This document shows, in pieces, positions 8,204 through 16,750 of a DNA stretch of 21,641 nucleotides. Position numbers and translations under genes: made by a program. Position 1 is the stretch's first letter. Every line of letters begins with the position of its first letter. The stretch covers positions 1-21,641 of the forward strand of contig CAKSDF010000018.1 of the NCBI GenBank assembly GCA_934444695.1. The letters run 5' to 3'. The notes below the pieces were generated by a model. That model worked only from the letters and a program-made list of their open reading frames with translations, searched no databases and was not told the DNA's origin. The stretch comes from an uncultured Eubacteriales bacterium. Lineage in GTDB: Bacteria; Bacillota; Clostridia; Oscillospirales; Acutalibacteraceae.

Positions 8204-10831
8204 ATGAAGACCGGATTTAAGCACTTGAGCGTAATACTGCTTTGTCTTGCACTCGTACTGTCAATAACCGGCTGTAAAGGTTCGGACAGCACCGACGGCA
8301 CCGATGCCGTTTCCTCCGCCTCCACCGACGAGGAGGAAAGCGTGCTCGACATTGACCTTAACAATCTTGAAGGAACCGAGTTCACCTCAAGAGGAACGGC
8401 CGATGTCGAAGGCTATGACCTTGTTGCCGATAACAGCAACTATCAGTTGATGATAGACCCCGATACAATGACTGTATGCGTCAAGGTAAAGAGTACCGGA
8501 TATATCTGGAGAAGTAATCTCGGTGAGAGCGACTTTGTCGATTCCACCACTGTTGACTCCACAAAGGACAAATATATGTCCCAGGTACTTCTCAACTATT
8601 ACGACGAAAACAACAAAAGCACGATTTTCACAAGCTACAGAGACGCGCTTCTAAACAACAGCGAATACGCTCCTACCGTTAAATGCTATGCAATGGACAA
8701 CGGTATCAGAGTGGCCTACAAAATAGGTAAAACAATCGACTACTATCTGCTCCCCGATGTTTTGACGGTTGATACATATAACAGTATTTGCGACCTGTTG
8801 ACACCGGCGCAGAAAAATCAGTTCCAGTCATTCTATCTTCTTAATGTTTACGATGAGATTGACAAGGAACAGCAGCAGGCTATTGCCAGTAAATATCCCC
8901 TCATAAAGAGCGAGGATCTTTACATAGTGCAGAGTGTTGCAAAAACCCGCAAGACCAAGTTCGTCAGCGAGGCTCTCCGCCCCGTAGGCTGGACCCTCGA
9001 AAAGGTCGAAGAGGAATACAAAAAGATTAGTTACGTTTCCGAAACTCCGGCCGAGGCCAACTTCTTCATCACCATCGAATACACCCTCGACGAAGACGGA
9101 CTGCACGTTAATGTTCCGGCCGACCAGATCAAGTATGACGACGATAACTTCAAGCTTTACTCGGTATCGGTTCTTCCTTATTTCGGAACGGTTACCGACG
9201 GAAGCGACGGATATGTATTCGTTCCCGACGGAAGCGGATCGCTCTTTGACATTAAAACCGAAACCAAAAACTCGGTTTCGTTGCCCTTCTACGGTCCCGA
9301 CCATACCCAGTGGACAAAATCAATAAACGGCACAATGAAGCAAGCAACGCTTCCGGTGTTTGGCGTGACCAACGGGGACAACTCCTTCGTGGCATACGTT
9401 GACAACGGATCGGGCCAGGGCTTTATCGAATACAATCCGATCTATTCGGATGTTACCCCCTATGCCTACATCGGCACCGAATATCAGCTGGCTGAATTTG
9501 ATTCTTATCTGCCCAGCGGAATGTCCAACCTTAGTAACCTGCTTAAATTTGCTTCCAAGCCCTACGACAAGGACATCACCATAAGCTACAACTTCCTGAC
9601 CGGTGAAAAATCCAACTATGTCGGTATGGCCGAAAAGGTCAGAAACAAGGTCTTCGGCGACAAGCAAAAGCTTTCGGACGATTCGACCAAGTTCTATTAC
9701 GAGACCTACGGCGCCGTGCTCAGAAGCGAGACCTTTGTCGGATATGCTTACAACACCACCCGCGCTCTTACAACGGTTGAGCAGTGCGGAGAAATATATG
9801 ACAGCCTGATTGCAAACGGCGTTAAAAATATCGCCGTAAGATATAACAATCTTTACGGAGATAAATATGAAAACGAGCTTTCCAAGATAGGCAATATTCA
9901 GTCTACGGTCGGAACTCAGAAGAGTGTGGCTGATCTTGCCGAAAAGATGAAGCAAAACGGAGACACCCTTTATCCCAATATGGAGCTTGTGCTCGAAAAG
10001 AATAAAGGCACTCTCGGAGCTGCATCGACCCATGCAAGATTTATGGAAGGCACGCTGGTCACCTATTCCAACACCTCCAGCGACATAGCCCAGAAGGCCA
10101 TTGCCGTTCCCTTTACCCAGATTGTCAACAAGAGCTCGACCATTCTTTCAAACATCGACAGCATTATGAAGAGAATGTCCAAGCTCGGCACAGGAGCGGT
10201 TGCTCTTTCGACCATCGGCGACACAATGTTCTCCGATTTTGAGGAAAACACCGTTCACCGCGAGCAGGTCAGAACAGATACACAAAAGCTGCTTGAAAAA
10301 CTGTCGGCCGACAACAAGATTATGGTCGATGTGGGTAATGCATATGCGCTGCCTTATGCAGACGATGTGCTCAACATCCCCATGGACAACAGCGGACTTT
10401 CCTTCGCGGCCGAAAGCGTTCCCTTTATGCAGATAGTCGTTCACGGCTATGTGTCGTATGCGGGAGATGCACTTAACCTTGCCGACAACTACAATATGCT
10501 CATACTTAAGTCGGTTGAATACGGCGCAGGCGTCAGATACATTCTCAACTATGCCAAGCCCGAGATGGTTAAGGATACCAACTATTCGGATCTTTATTCC
10601 ACCAACTATGAGAGATGGTTCGATACGGCGGTCGCCGATTACAAGCGTGTCGCCGAAGCCCTTGACGGGGTTCAGAACTGCGTCATCACCGGACACGACA
10701 AGGTGGCCGAAGGCGTTTATGTAACAACCTACGAAAACGGCAGAAGAATTGCCGTTAACTATACCGAAAACGACAGCACGGTCGACGGTGTAACCGTTCC
10801 GGCACAGGGCTTCGTTGTGGTAAACAGATAG
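8204..10831 (+). CDS. DUF5696-type lipoprotein with glycosidase-like architecture
   Basis: This 875-residue protein carries a lipoprotein signal peptide with lipobox ITGC (C24), so it should be tethered to the outer face of the membrane. A Ser/Asp/Glu-rich linker follows (about residues 25-60). The N-terminal region contains YDLVADNSNYQLMIDPDT and TGYIWRSN, a pattern like the galactose-mutarotase-like domain found at the start of several glycosidase families. FVPDGSGSLFDI (about residue 341) is typical of DUF5696. The middle region (about 490-800) alternates short strands and helices in a manner consistent with a TIM barrel. The C-terminus (VYVTTYENGRRIAVNYTEN and following) resembles a C-terminal beta domain of glycosidases. 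The family assignment is from memory of its motifs. Enzymatic activity is inference, and catalytic acids cannot be named. AAAGGATGGG precedes the ATG. Confidence 0.72.
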   Translation: MKTGFKHLSVILLCLALVLSITGCKGSDSTDGTDAVSSASTDEEESVLDIDLNNLEGTEFTSRGTADVEGYDLVADNSNYQLMIDPDTMTVCVKVKSTGYIWRSNLGESDFVDSTTVDSTKDKYMSQVLLNYYDENNKSTIFTSYRDALLNNSEYAPTVKCYAMDNGIRVAYKIGKTIDYYLLPDVLTVDTYNSICDLLTPAQKNQFQSFYLLNVYDEIDKEQQQAIASKYPLIKSEDLYIVQSVAKTRKTKFVSEALRPVGWTLEKVEEEYKKISYVSETPAEANFFITIEYTLDEDGLHVNVPADQIKYDDDNFKLYSVSVLPYFGTVTDGSDGYVFVPDGSGSLFDIKTETKNSVSLPFYGPDHTQWTKSINGTMKQATLPVFGVTNGDNSFVAYVDNGSGQGFIEYNPIYSDVTPYAYIGTEYQLAEFDSYLPSGMSNLSNLLKFASKPYDKDITISYNFLTGEKSNYVGMAEKVRNKVFGDKQKLSDDSTKFYYETYGAVLRSETFVGYAYNTTRALTTVEQCGEIYDSLIANGVKNIAVRYNNLYGDKYENELSKIGNIQSTVGTQKSVADLAEKMKQNGDTLYPNMELVLEKNKGTLGAASTHARFMEGTLVTYSNTSSDIAQKAIAVPFTQIVNKSSTILSNIDSIMKRMSKLGTGAVALSTIGDTMFSDFEENTVHREQVRTDTQKLLEKLSADNKIMVDVGNAYALPYADDVLNIPMDNSGLSFAAESVPFMQIVVHGYVSYAGDALNLADNYNMLILKSVEYGAGVRYILNYAKPEMVKDTNYSDLYSTNYERWFDTAVADYKRVAEALDGVQNCVITGHDKVAEGVYVTTYENGRRIAVNYTENDSTVDGVTVPAQGFVVVNR

Positions 10832-10847
10832 GAAGGAGGGGCTGAAA

Positions 10848-11831
10848 ATGAAATTTACAAAACTTAAACAAACAACCGAAAACGCAAGTTCAAGTGTCGT
10901 CGGAAACGGCGGTCAGGCAGCCCTCAAGCTTCCTAAGAAAAAGAGAATGATGGATTTGACGGCCAAAAGAAACGCCATGGGATACATCTTCATACTGCCG
11001 TTCCTTATCGGTCTTGTACTGATTTACATTCCCGCCCTTGTGGAATCATTCAGATTCAGTATCAGCGACGTGGACAAGGTAAATTACATCTTTACCCCGG
11101 CAGGTCTTACCCATTATAAGGACGCCATCTTCGGAGATGCATACTTTATCAGAGGAATCGTTGAATCTCTGGGAACTATGCTTATGAATGTTCTTATCAT
11201 TCTGATATATGCCCTTATAATCGCCACACTTCTTAACAGAAACCTCGGCGGAAAGGGATTCTACCGCGCAATGCTCTTCCTCCCGGTTGTTATTTCCACC
11301 GGCGTTATCGTGACCGCCGAGAGTATGGGACTTGTTTCGGCTGCGGCTCTTACCACCGAGGCCGGAAACGTGGCCGGAGGACTTTTCACCCAGGTCGACA
11401 TTAAGCTGCTGCTTAATTCCCTTAGCATAAGCCCGCAGCTTACATCACTCGTTTCGGGAGCAATCGACAACATTTATTCGATCGTTACAAATTCCGGCGT
11501 TCAGCTCATAATCTTCCTTGCCGGACTTCAGTCCATCTCTCCCGCAATCTACGAGTCGGCTACGGTTGAGGGCGCTACCTGGTGGGAAAGCTTCTGGAAG
11601 ATAACCATTCCGATGATAAGCCCGCTCATACTTGTTAATATGGTTTATACCATAGTCGACAGCTTCACAAACTCCAGCAACAGCGTTATGGGCGACATAT
11701 TCGGCCGCATAACCACCGGAGCTTACGAAGAAGCATCGGCAAGAGCTTTCGTTTATCTGGCCTTCGTCGGTGTTATAATCGCCGTTGTTGTCGGTGTCGT
11801 AAACCACTTTGTTTTCTATGAGAACAAGTAA
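10848..11831 (+). CDS. carbohydrate ABC transporter permease, LplB/UgpA type (pair 2, first subunit)
   Basis: This 327-residue permease has the CUT1 layout of six membrane segments. The first hydrophobic segment (GYIFILPFLIGLVLIYIPALV) follows a long polar N-terminal tail of about 45 residues with a KLPKKKR cluster. The EAA loop is at residues about 235-260 (IYESATVEGATWWESFWK, then TIPM). The stretch before that loop (residues about 162-215) is longer than in pair 1 and reads as an amphipathic extracytoplasmic segment. A very strong Shine-Dalgarno GAAGGAGGGG at 10832-10841 lies directly behind the stop codon of the DUF5696 gene, so it belongs to the same operon. It should pair with the product of 11862-12842. 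Confidence 0.87.
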   Translation: MKFTKLKQTTENASSSVVGNGGQAALKLPKKKRMMDLTAKRNAMGYIFILPFLIGLVLIYIPALVESFRFSISDVDKVNYIFTPAGLTHYKDAIFGDAYFIRGIVESLGTMLMNVLIILIYALIIATLLNRNLGGKGFYRAMLFLPVVISTGVIVTAESMGLVSAAALTTEAGNVAGGLFTQVDIKLLLNSLSISPQLTSLVSGAIDNIYSIVTNSGVQLIIFLAGLQSISPAIYESATVEGATWWESFWKITIPMISPLILVNMVYTIVDSFTNSSNSVMGDIFGRITTGAYEEASARAFVYLAFVGVIIAVVVGVVNHFVFYENK

Positions 11832-11861
11832 AATCGGAAAAATTATCAGGAGGTGTTATTA

Positions 11862-12842
11862 ATGGAAGCTGTAAAAAAAGCCGGCGTTGTGACCGAAGAT
11901 ACCAAGAAAAAGCCAAAAGCGATATTTACCAAGAAGTTTTATGTTGACCACGGCGGAAATATTCTTTGTCACATCGTTCTTATCGGAATTATTTTCCTGA
12001 TTCTGTTTCCGTTTATTCAAAAGATTTCTACAATGTTCCTCAGCTATGATGATCTGAGTGACACGACGGTCCAGTATATACCCAAGCATTTTTCCCTTTA
12101 CACCATAATAACCACCATTGGTATAATGGATTATTGGGGAACGCTGCTTCGCACCCTTATTCTCTGCGTTATAACGGCAGTACTGCAAACACTGAGCTGC
12201 ACATTGACCGCATACGGTCTTGCACGCTTTAAGTTTGTGGGAAGGGGACTGGTTTTCGGATGCGTCATTATGATACTTCTTATTCCGCCCCAGGTCGTTA
12301 TGGCATCCCTTTATATGAACTTTGCCCATGTCAACCCCTTGGGACTTGTGTCGCTGTTCGGCGGCGGACGAGTTGATATTTCCAACGGCATACTTCCCTT
12401 TATCATTCTTTCGGCAACGGCCGTAGCTTTTAAAAACTCCCTTTACATCTATATGCTGCGCCAGTTCTTCCGCGGACTTCCCACCGAAATCGAGGAAGCC
12501 GGAATGATTGACGGATCAAGCCATCTCGGAATATTCTTCCGTCTTATGCTGCCCAACGCCGTGCCCATGATGGTTACCATCATCCTCTTTGCCTTCTCCT
12601 GGCAGTGGACCGATAACTATTACTCTCAGCTTTTCTTGGGACACAGCGACTACACCGTTATCACCAACGCCCTCATAAGCCTGAGAGCATACGGTGTTAA
12701 CATTGCGTCCTTTACGACGGTTTTCCGTAACGCCATAATCGACACCGGTATCGTGCTTTCGATACTTCCGCTGGTCATCGTTTACATTTTCGGACAGAGA
12801 TTCTTTGTTCAGGGCGTTTCCCAGAGCGGTATTGTCGGTTAA
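11862..12842 (+). CDS. carbohydrate ABC transporter permease, YtcP/UgpE type (pair 2, second subunit)
   Basis: This permease of 326 residues has six membrane segments and an EAA loop at residues about 208-230 (EIEEAGMIDGSSHLGIFFR, then MLPN). A GTG in frame at 11853 would add three residues but lies inside the ribosome binding site AGGAGG (11848-11853). The ATG at 11862, 8 bases beyond that site, is therefore chosen. The N-terminal tail of about 35 residues is basic. It follows the first permease of pair 2 by 30 bases and is the last gene before a new promoter at 12850. No terminator is visible behind it, so readthrough into the next gene is possible. Confidence 0.87.
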   Translation: MEAVKKAGVVTEDTKKKPKAIFTKKFYVDHGGNILCHIVLIGIIFLILFPFIQKISTMFLSYDDLSDTTVQYIPKHFSLYTIITTIGIMDYWGTLLRTLILCVITAVLQTLSCTLTAYGLARFKFVGRGLVFGCVIMILLIPPQVVMASLYMNFAHVNPLGLVSLFGGGRVDISNGILPFIILSATAVAFKNSLYIYMLRQFFRGLPTEIEEAGMIDGSSHLGIFFRLMLPNAVPMMVTIILFAFSWQWTDNYYSQLFLGHSDYTVITNALISLRAYGVNIASFTTVFRNAIIDTGIVLSILPLVIVYIFGQRFFVQGVSQSGIVG

Positions 12843-12849
12843 TAGCCTA

Positions 12850-12878
12850 TTGATTATTTCCAAGTAATATGCTATAAT
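12850..12878 (+). promoter_or_regulatory. strong extended -10 promoter of the second binding protein
   Basis: TTGATT at 12850-12855 and a perfect TATAAT at 12873-12878 are separated by exactly 17 bases. TGC directly precedes the -10, giving an extended -10 element. Transcription would start near 12885. The promoter gives the second solute-binding protein its own expression, in addition to any readthrough from the operon upstream. Confidence 0.8.
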
Positions 12879-12884
12879 TACGGT

Positions 12885-13080
12885 ATAAAAGGATAAACGG
12901 CGGCTCGGCAGTCTTTCGGATGAAATCTCGGCAAAGACTGCCGGCAGCCGATAAACACAGTTTGAATCGTTTGCGCGAAAGGAAATAGACCTTTTGCGGA
13001 CGAAAAGACAGAAAGCCTTTTTAAGTATTTTGATCTTTTGCCGGATATTCCGGCTGCGAGATAATAAAAATTTTAATTTA
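12885..13080 (+). promoter_or_regulatory. structured 5' leader with three strong hairpins
   Basis: The leader of the second binding protein holds three hairpins. The first spans 12901-12950: CGGCT pairs with AGCCG on the outside, and an 11-bp perfect inner stem joins 12906-12916 to 12933-12943 around a 16-base loop. The second spans 12974-12998 (CGCGAAAGG with CCTTTTGCG, one G-T pair, 7-base loop). The third spans 13040-13054 (GCCGGA with TCCGGC, 3-base loop). None is followed by a T run, so none is a standard terminator. They may stabilise the mRNA or form a regulatory RNA. No known riboswitch was recognised. Confidence 0.6.
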
Positions 13081-13093
13081 AGGAGATGCTTGT

Positions 13094-14818
13094 ATGAAGA
13101 CAAACATCACAAGACTGATAAGTATTACACTTGCAGTGCTTATGGTAGTGTGCTCTTTCTCGGCCTGTAAGAAAAAGACCGAAGAGACCGACGATACTTC
13201 CACCCTCAGCACGGTAGAAGTTTCAGTCGATCCCGGCAGCACAAACTACTTCACTATCGACGAGAACAGTGAAAAGGTTGTTCTCAAAGAGAATGACGAC
13301 GGCACTACGGTCATTGAAGTTGCCGAGGGAACCACTCTCGAGCAGTTCAACACCGATGTTGTTGCCACCGAAGGCTATGCTCTTAAAATGTTTGACGCCG
13401 ACGGCGCAGAAGTAACCGAGGCCTCTACCGTTCTTGAGACCGGTATGCAGCTTAAGGTTTTCCTGCTTGCCAGTGAAGAAGGCGCTGAGGACACTGAAGT
13501 TGAGACCTACGACATCACTGTTGTTTCGGCCGAAGAGGTTGCACAGCAGAAGGAAGCCAACAAGGATCCCAACAGAGTTAACACCAATGGCGGAAACGGA
13601 AGCGGAAACGGCGGTGCTACTGCCAACTCTCTTAAGGGTTATTCCTTCGTTCTCGGAAGTCATCAGGCCGGCAAATACACCGAGAACTCTACCATCGGTA
13701 ACGTTTACAAATCCCAGATCGAAACCATTAAGTCCAAATACAACTGCTCTGTCGAGTTCAAGACCTATGCCGATGACGCAGGCGCCGTCGTAAACGAGGT
13801 CATGGCCGGCAACTGCCAGGCCGACATTCTTGAGCTGTCTCTTGCCGCTCTCCGCTCGGTCGCAAAGCAGGGCTGCGCAGTTGATCTTTCCTCTTACTCT
13901 CTCGGTAAGGCTTATACCAACGGATTCACCGAGTCCTGCACCTACAGCGGAAAGAAATATGCAGTAGCATTCCCCGCAATGGGCGCAACTCCTATGGGCG
14001 TTATCTACAACAAAGACCTTATCAAGCAGTATAACGGCGGTAAGGATGTTGTTGCAACCGCTTATAAGAGCAAGGAATGGACCTTTGATAAGTTCAGAGA
14101 AGTTGCCAAGAAGTGCACCAGCGAAGCTGACGGCATCTTCGGTGTAACCTCCAACACCAACATTATCGGTATGGCCATCACCTCTGAGGCCGGCGGTACC
14201 GCTACCAGAAACTCCAGCGGAAAGATCGTTGCCACCATGTGCAACCAGAACGGTATCAAGGCTCTCGAGTTTATGAAAGAGCTTTACTGGACCGACAAGT
14301 CCTACAAATACAATGCAGACATCAGCACCAGCGTTAACGACTTTATCGCCGGTAAAGCTGCAATGTTTGCTTCCAACATGGATTACTATTCCACCATGGC
14401 CGCAAGCGCAACCTTCGAGCTTGGTTTCGTACTTATGCCTATGGGCCCCGATCAAAGCAACTACATCACCGGTGCTTATGACGGAAACGGCTTCCTCGTT
14501 CCCAAGAACAAGGAAAGCACTGCCAGCATCTCGGTAACCTTCCTCAATCAGCTTGCCAATGCCAACGGTAAGATCATCAACGCTAAGTCCGAAGAAATGC
14601 AGAGAAACGGCCTCGACAAGAACGCTGTTGCCGCATACAAATATGCTGTAAACAACGCTACTGCCGAGTACAGAACCGGTGCTATCGATTCTACCGTTTC
14701 TGCTAAGGTTGATACCTCCGTTCTCAGTAAGGGTACCGATCCCTCCACTGTTGTTGCAGAGGTTCAGGGACAGCTTCAGTCTCAGCTTGACGACTTCTAT
14801 TCGGGCAACCTTGCCTAA
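13094..14818 (+). CDS. extracellular solute-binding lipoprotein with an N-terminal beta domain and Gly-rich linker
   Basis: This 574-residue protein is the second sugar-receptor candidate of the locus. The signal peptide ends in FSAC (C25), an acceptable lipobox, so it should be membrane-tethered. Residues about 40-150 form an extra beta-rich domain (EVAEGTTLEQF, MFDADGAEVTEASTVLETGM). A Gly/Asn-rich linker (about 163-180) leads to the binding fold at residues about 182-560 (GNCQADILELSLAALRSVAKQG, YAVAFPAMGATPMGVIYNKDL, DFIAGKAAMFASNMDYY). AGGAG at 13081-13085 supports the ATG at 13094. A dedicated promoter, a structured leader and an immediate terminator suggest it is made in excess over the permeases, as is usual for binding proteins. 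It probably works with permease pair 2, but this pairing is inference. Confidence 0.85.
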   Translation: MKTNITRLISITLAVLMVVCSFSACKKKTEETDDTSTLSTVEVSVDPGSTNYFTIDENSEKVVLKENDDGTTVIEVAEGTTLEQFNTDVVATEGYALKMFDADGAEVTEASTVLETGMQLKVFLLASEEGAEDTEVETYDITVVSAEEVAQQKEANKDPNRVNTNGGNGSGNGGATANSLKGYSFVLGSHQAGKYTENSTIGNVYKSQIETIKSKYNCSVEFKTYADDAGAVVNEVMAGNCQADILELSLAALRSVAKQGCAVDLSSYSLGKAYTNGFTESCTYSGKKYAVAFPAMGATPMGVIYNKDLIKQYNGGKDVVATAYKSKEWTFDKFREVAKKCTSEADGIFGVTSNTNIIGMAITSEAGGTATRNSSGKIVATMCNQNGIKALEFMKELYWTDKSYKYNADISTSVNDFIAGKAAMFASNMDYYSTMAASATFELGFVLMPMGPDQSNYITGAYDGNGFLVPKNKESTASISVTFLNQLANANGKIINAKSEEMQRNGLDKNAVAAYKYAVNNATAEYRTGAIDSTVSAKVDTSVLSKGTDPSTVVAEVQGQLQSQLDDFYSGNLA

Positions 14819-14841
14819 ATAGTCTCCCGACATAACATTTC

Positions 14842-14877
14842 AAAAGGGGCCGTATCACCCGATACGGTCCCTTTTTT
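14842..14877 (+). terminator. intrinsic terminator behind the second binding protein
   Basis: AAAAGGGGCCGTATC (14842-14856) pairs with GATACGGTCCCTTTT (14861-14875), with one G-T pair and the loop ACCC. The stem runs into a T tract. It stands only 19 bases before the next start codon, with no promoter in between, so the next gene probably depends on partial readthrough. Confidence 0.85.
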
Positions 14878-14896
14878 AGAAAAAGGAAGATAGCTA

Positions 14897-16735
14897 ATGA
14901 TTAAAAAAGATACATCACCTGATATGTCCTTTAGGCTGGACACAAAGGGTCTTGAAAGCAGCACTCTCTACCGCATACATCACAAGCTTTTTGAGGGTAT
15001 GGAAAACCTTTTTGAAAAGGACGCCGCCCGCTTTATTTGCAGCTTGCAGGGACTGCTTAACCGCGATTATGAAACCAACGGAAACATTCTTTTGTACCTT
15101 CAAAACGACGGTGTGGACGAGTTTTGGCTCGATTATATCAGGGGAGAAGGAAGAAGCTTTTCCCATCTGAACATTATCGACATCGACAGTTTTGATGCTT
15201 TCCTTAGCACCTTTAAGGAGCAGATACTTTCCTGCGGAATGGTGCTGTGGGATGAGACCGTTCCCGCAACCTCCAACGTAGCCGCCACTATCTGCGGCCT
15301 CGACGGATATCTGCCGGTCAAATTTGACCAAAACGAGGGCAGCCTTTATAACCTTCTTAAAGGTATGGGTGTTGCCGAAAAACAAAACCTTACCGGAATG
15401 TTCGGAAAAGACGGCAGCGTTGATATGGGTACGGGCAGCGCAAAATGCGACGCATATCTCTGGGCAATGGACAAATATTTTGACCGCTGCTCCTCCAGAT
15501 ATATCGCCTATATTCTCGACGGCGCCGCCTGTTCGAGAGGCAATCCCTGCCGCGAGCGTTATGAAAGCAATGTTTTTGAAAACTGCATTTATAATCACGA
15601 TTATTATATCGCCCGCCGCTGCTTCTTCTTTGATCTGACCTGTTATGACAAGGAAGCTCCCATCGACGATCCCGAGCAGAAGTTCGGCACCGACCGCGAA
15701 ACCTTTATAAAAATTCTCCGCCGCCGCTATGACCGCGCAAATGGCGAGATCGGCCAGCTTCTCGGATTCCCGCCCTGGTGGATGAAATATACCAAGGATT
15801 CGGGCACCGGCAGCGTCATCGCCACCGTTCTCGAATGGGACTGCGTTTGCCTCGGATCGGCCTTCAATCTGGCCAAGGAAGCCGATGCCGCTCATCCCTG
15901 TTCTATGCCTAACGCCAGCGCATATTGCAACTATAAGAGTCACGTCAAGGAATATCATTGGCCCCGTCCCAAGGAAAGACTCAAGTTTGACAAAAACACA
16001 AAATACTTCACCATTTACGGCGGAGATTACGACTCGGCGGCATGGCTTCGTATGCACGTGTGGAATTTCTTCTCTCATGAAAACGCAAGGGGAAGCCTGC
16101 CGATAAACTGGGCATTCAATCCCAATCTTTCCGAGCGCGCGCCCATGGTTTTCGACTATGTTTACGAAAATAAGACCGACAATGATTTCTTCATTGCCGG
16201 AGACAGCGGTGCCGGTTATGTAATTCCCTACGGACTTACTGCTGCCTGCGATTACCGCGAAAATCCCCCCGCAATTTTTGAATGGGCCAAGTATTCAAAG
16301 CCCTATTACGAGCGTTTCGATTATGACATTACCGGATTCATAATCAACGGAAACGAGACGGTGACAAACGAAATTATGGCCGCCTTTAACGAAATTTCTC
16401 CGAAAGGCTCCTTCCACAATTCACTTGCCCGTCCCATTACCGTTTACAACGGCACTCCTTATCTCCATCTGCAGAATGAGGTATCGGGAAAGCCCGAGCG
16501 CATCGAAGCAAGCATCCCCGAAATGTACCGTTATATGACCGGATATATGGGCAAGTTCAATTTTGCCGGATATCGCACGGTTTGCGATTCCCCCGATCAG
16601 ACCAAGGAGCTTGTCGAGCGCTTTATCGCCTATGCCAAGGAGCATTCTCCCGAATATGAATACAAATATGTTGATATTCATACCTTCTTTGATCTCGTGC
16701 TTCAATCGGGTCAGGGCGAAATTATAAACGAATAA
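14897..16735 (+). CDS. GxGYxYP-family protein (putative glycoside hydrolase), apparently cytoplasmic
   Basis: This 612-residue protein resembles the GxGYxYP family, which is annotated as putative glycoside hydrolases with an N-terminal domain and a C-terminal GxGYxYP domain. The signature is GAGYVIP at residues 438-444, with isoleucine in place of the second tyrosine. It is preceded by FNPNLSERAPMVFDYVYEN, a stretch characteristic of the C-terminal domain. The N-terminal part (about 1-330) includes FICSLQGLLNRDY, a motif of the N-terminal domain. No signal peptide or membrane segment is present, so it should act in the cytoplasm, presumably on imported material. AAGGAAG at 14883-14889 precedes the ATG. 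A terminator between it and the binding protein should reduce its expression. Enzymatic activity is a family prediction only. Confidence 0.75.
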   Translation: MIKKDTSPDMSFRLDTKGLESSTLYRIHHKLFEGMENLFEKDAARFICSLQGLLNRDYETNGNILLYLQNDGVDEFWLDYIRGEGRSFSHLNIIDIDSFDAFLSTFKEQILSCGMVLWDETVPATSNVAATICGLDGYLPVKFDQNEGSLYNLLKGMGVAEKQNLTGMFGKDGSVDMGTGSAKCDAYLWAMDKYFDRCSSRYIAYILDGAACSRGNPCRERYESNVFENCIYNHDYYIARRCFFFDLTCYDKEAPIDDPEQKFGTDRETFIKILRRRYDRANGEIGQLLGFPPWWMKYTKDSGTGSVIATVLEWDCVCLGSAFNLAKEADAAHPCSMPNASAYCNYKSHVKEYHWPRPKERLKFDKNTKYFTIYGGDYDSAAWLRMHVWNFFSHENARGSLPINWAFNPNLSERAPMVFDYVYENKTDNDFFIAGDSGAGYVIPYGLTAACDYRENPPAIFEWAKYSKPYYERFDYDITGFIINGNETVTNEIMAAFNEISPKGSFHNSLARPITVYNGTPYLHLQNEVSGKPERIEASIPEMYRYMTGYMGKFNFAGYRTVCDSPDQTKELVERFIAYAKEHSPEYEYKYVDIHTFFDLVLQSGQGEIINE

Positions 16736-16750
16736 AGCACCCCATAAAAC

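Noticed and set aside
11853..11861. GTG start for the second permease of pair 2
   Set aside because: It lies in the AGGAGGTG ribosome binding site; the ATG at 11862 has the correct distance.
12901..12950. Terminator behind the second permease pair
   Set aside because: The hairpin is strong but no T run follows, and it lies downstream of a near-consensus promoter, so it belongs to the next leader.
13223..14833. 536-codon open frame on the - strand opposite the second binding protein
   Set aside because: Same reason: a frame shadow of a strongly biased gene, extending across the terminator side without a start signal.
14915..16078. 387-codon open frame on the - strand opposite the GxGYxYP gene
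   Set aside because: No start signal and no motif; the sense frame carries the family signature.
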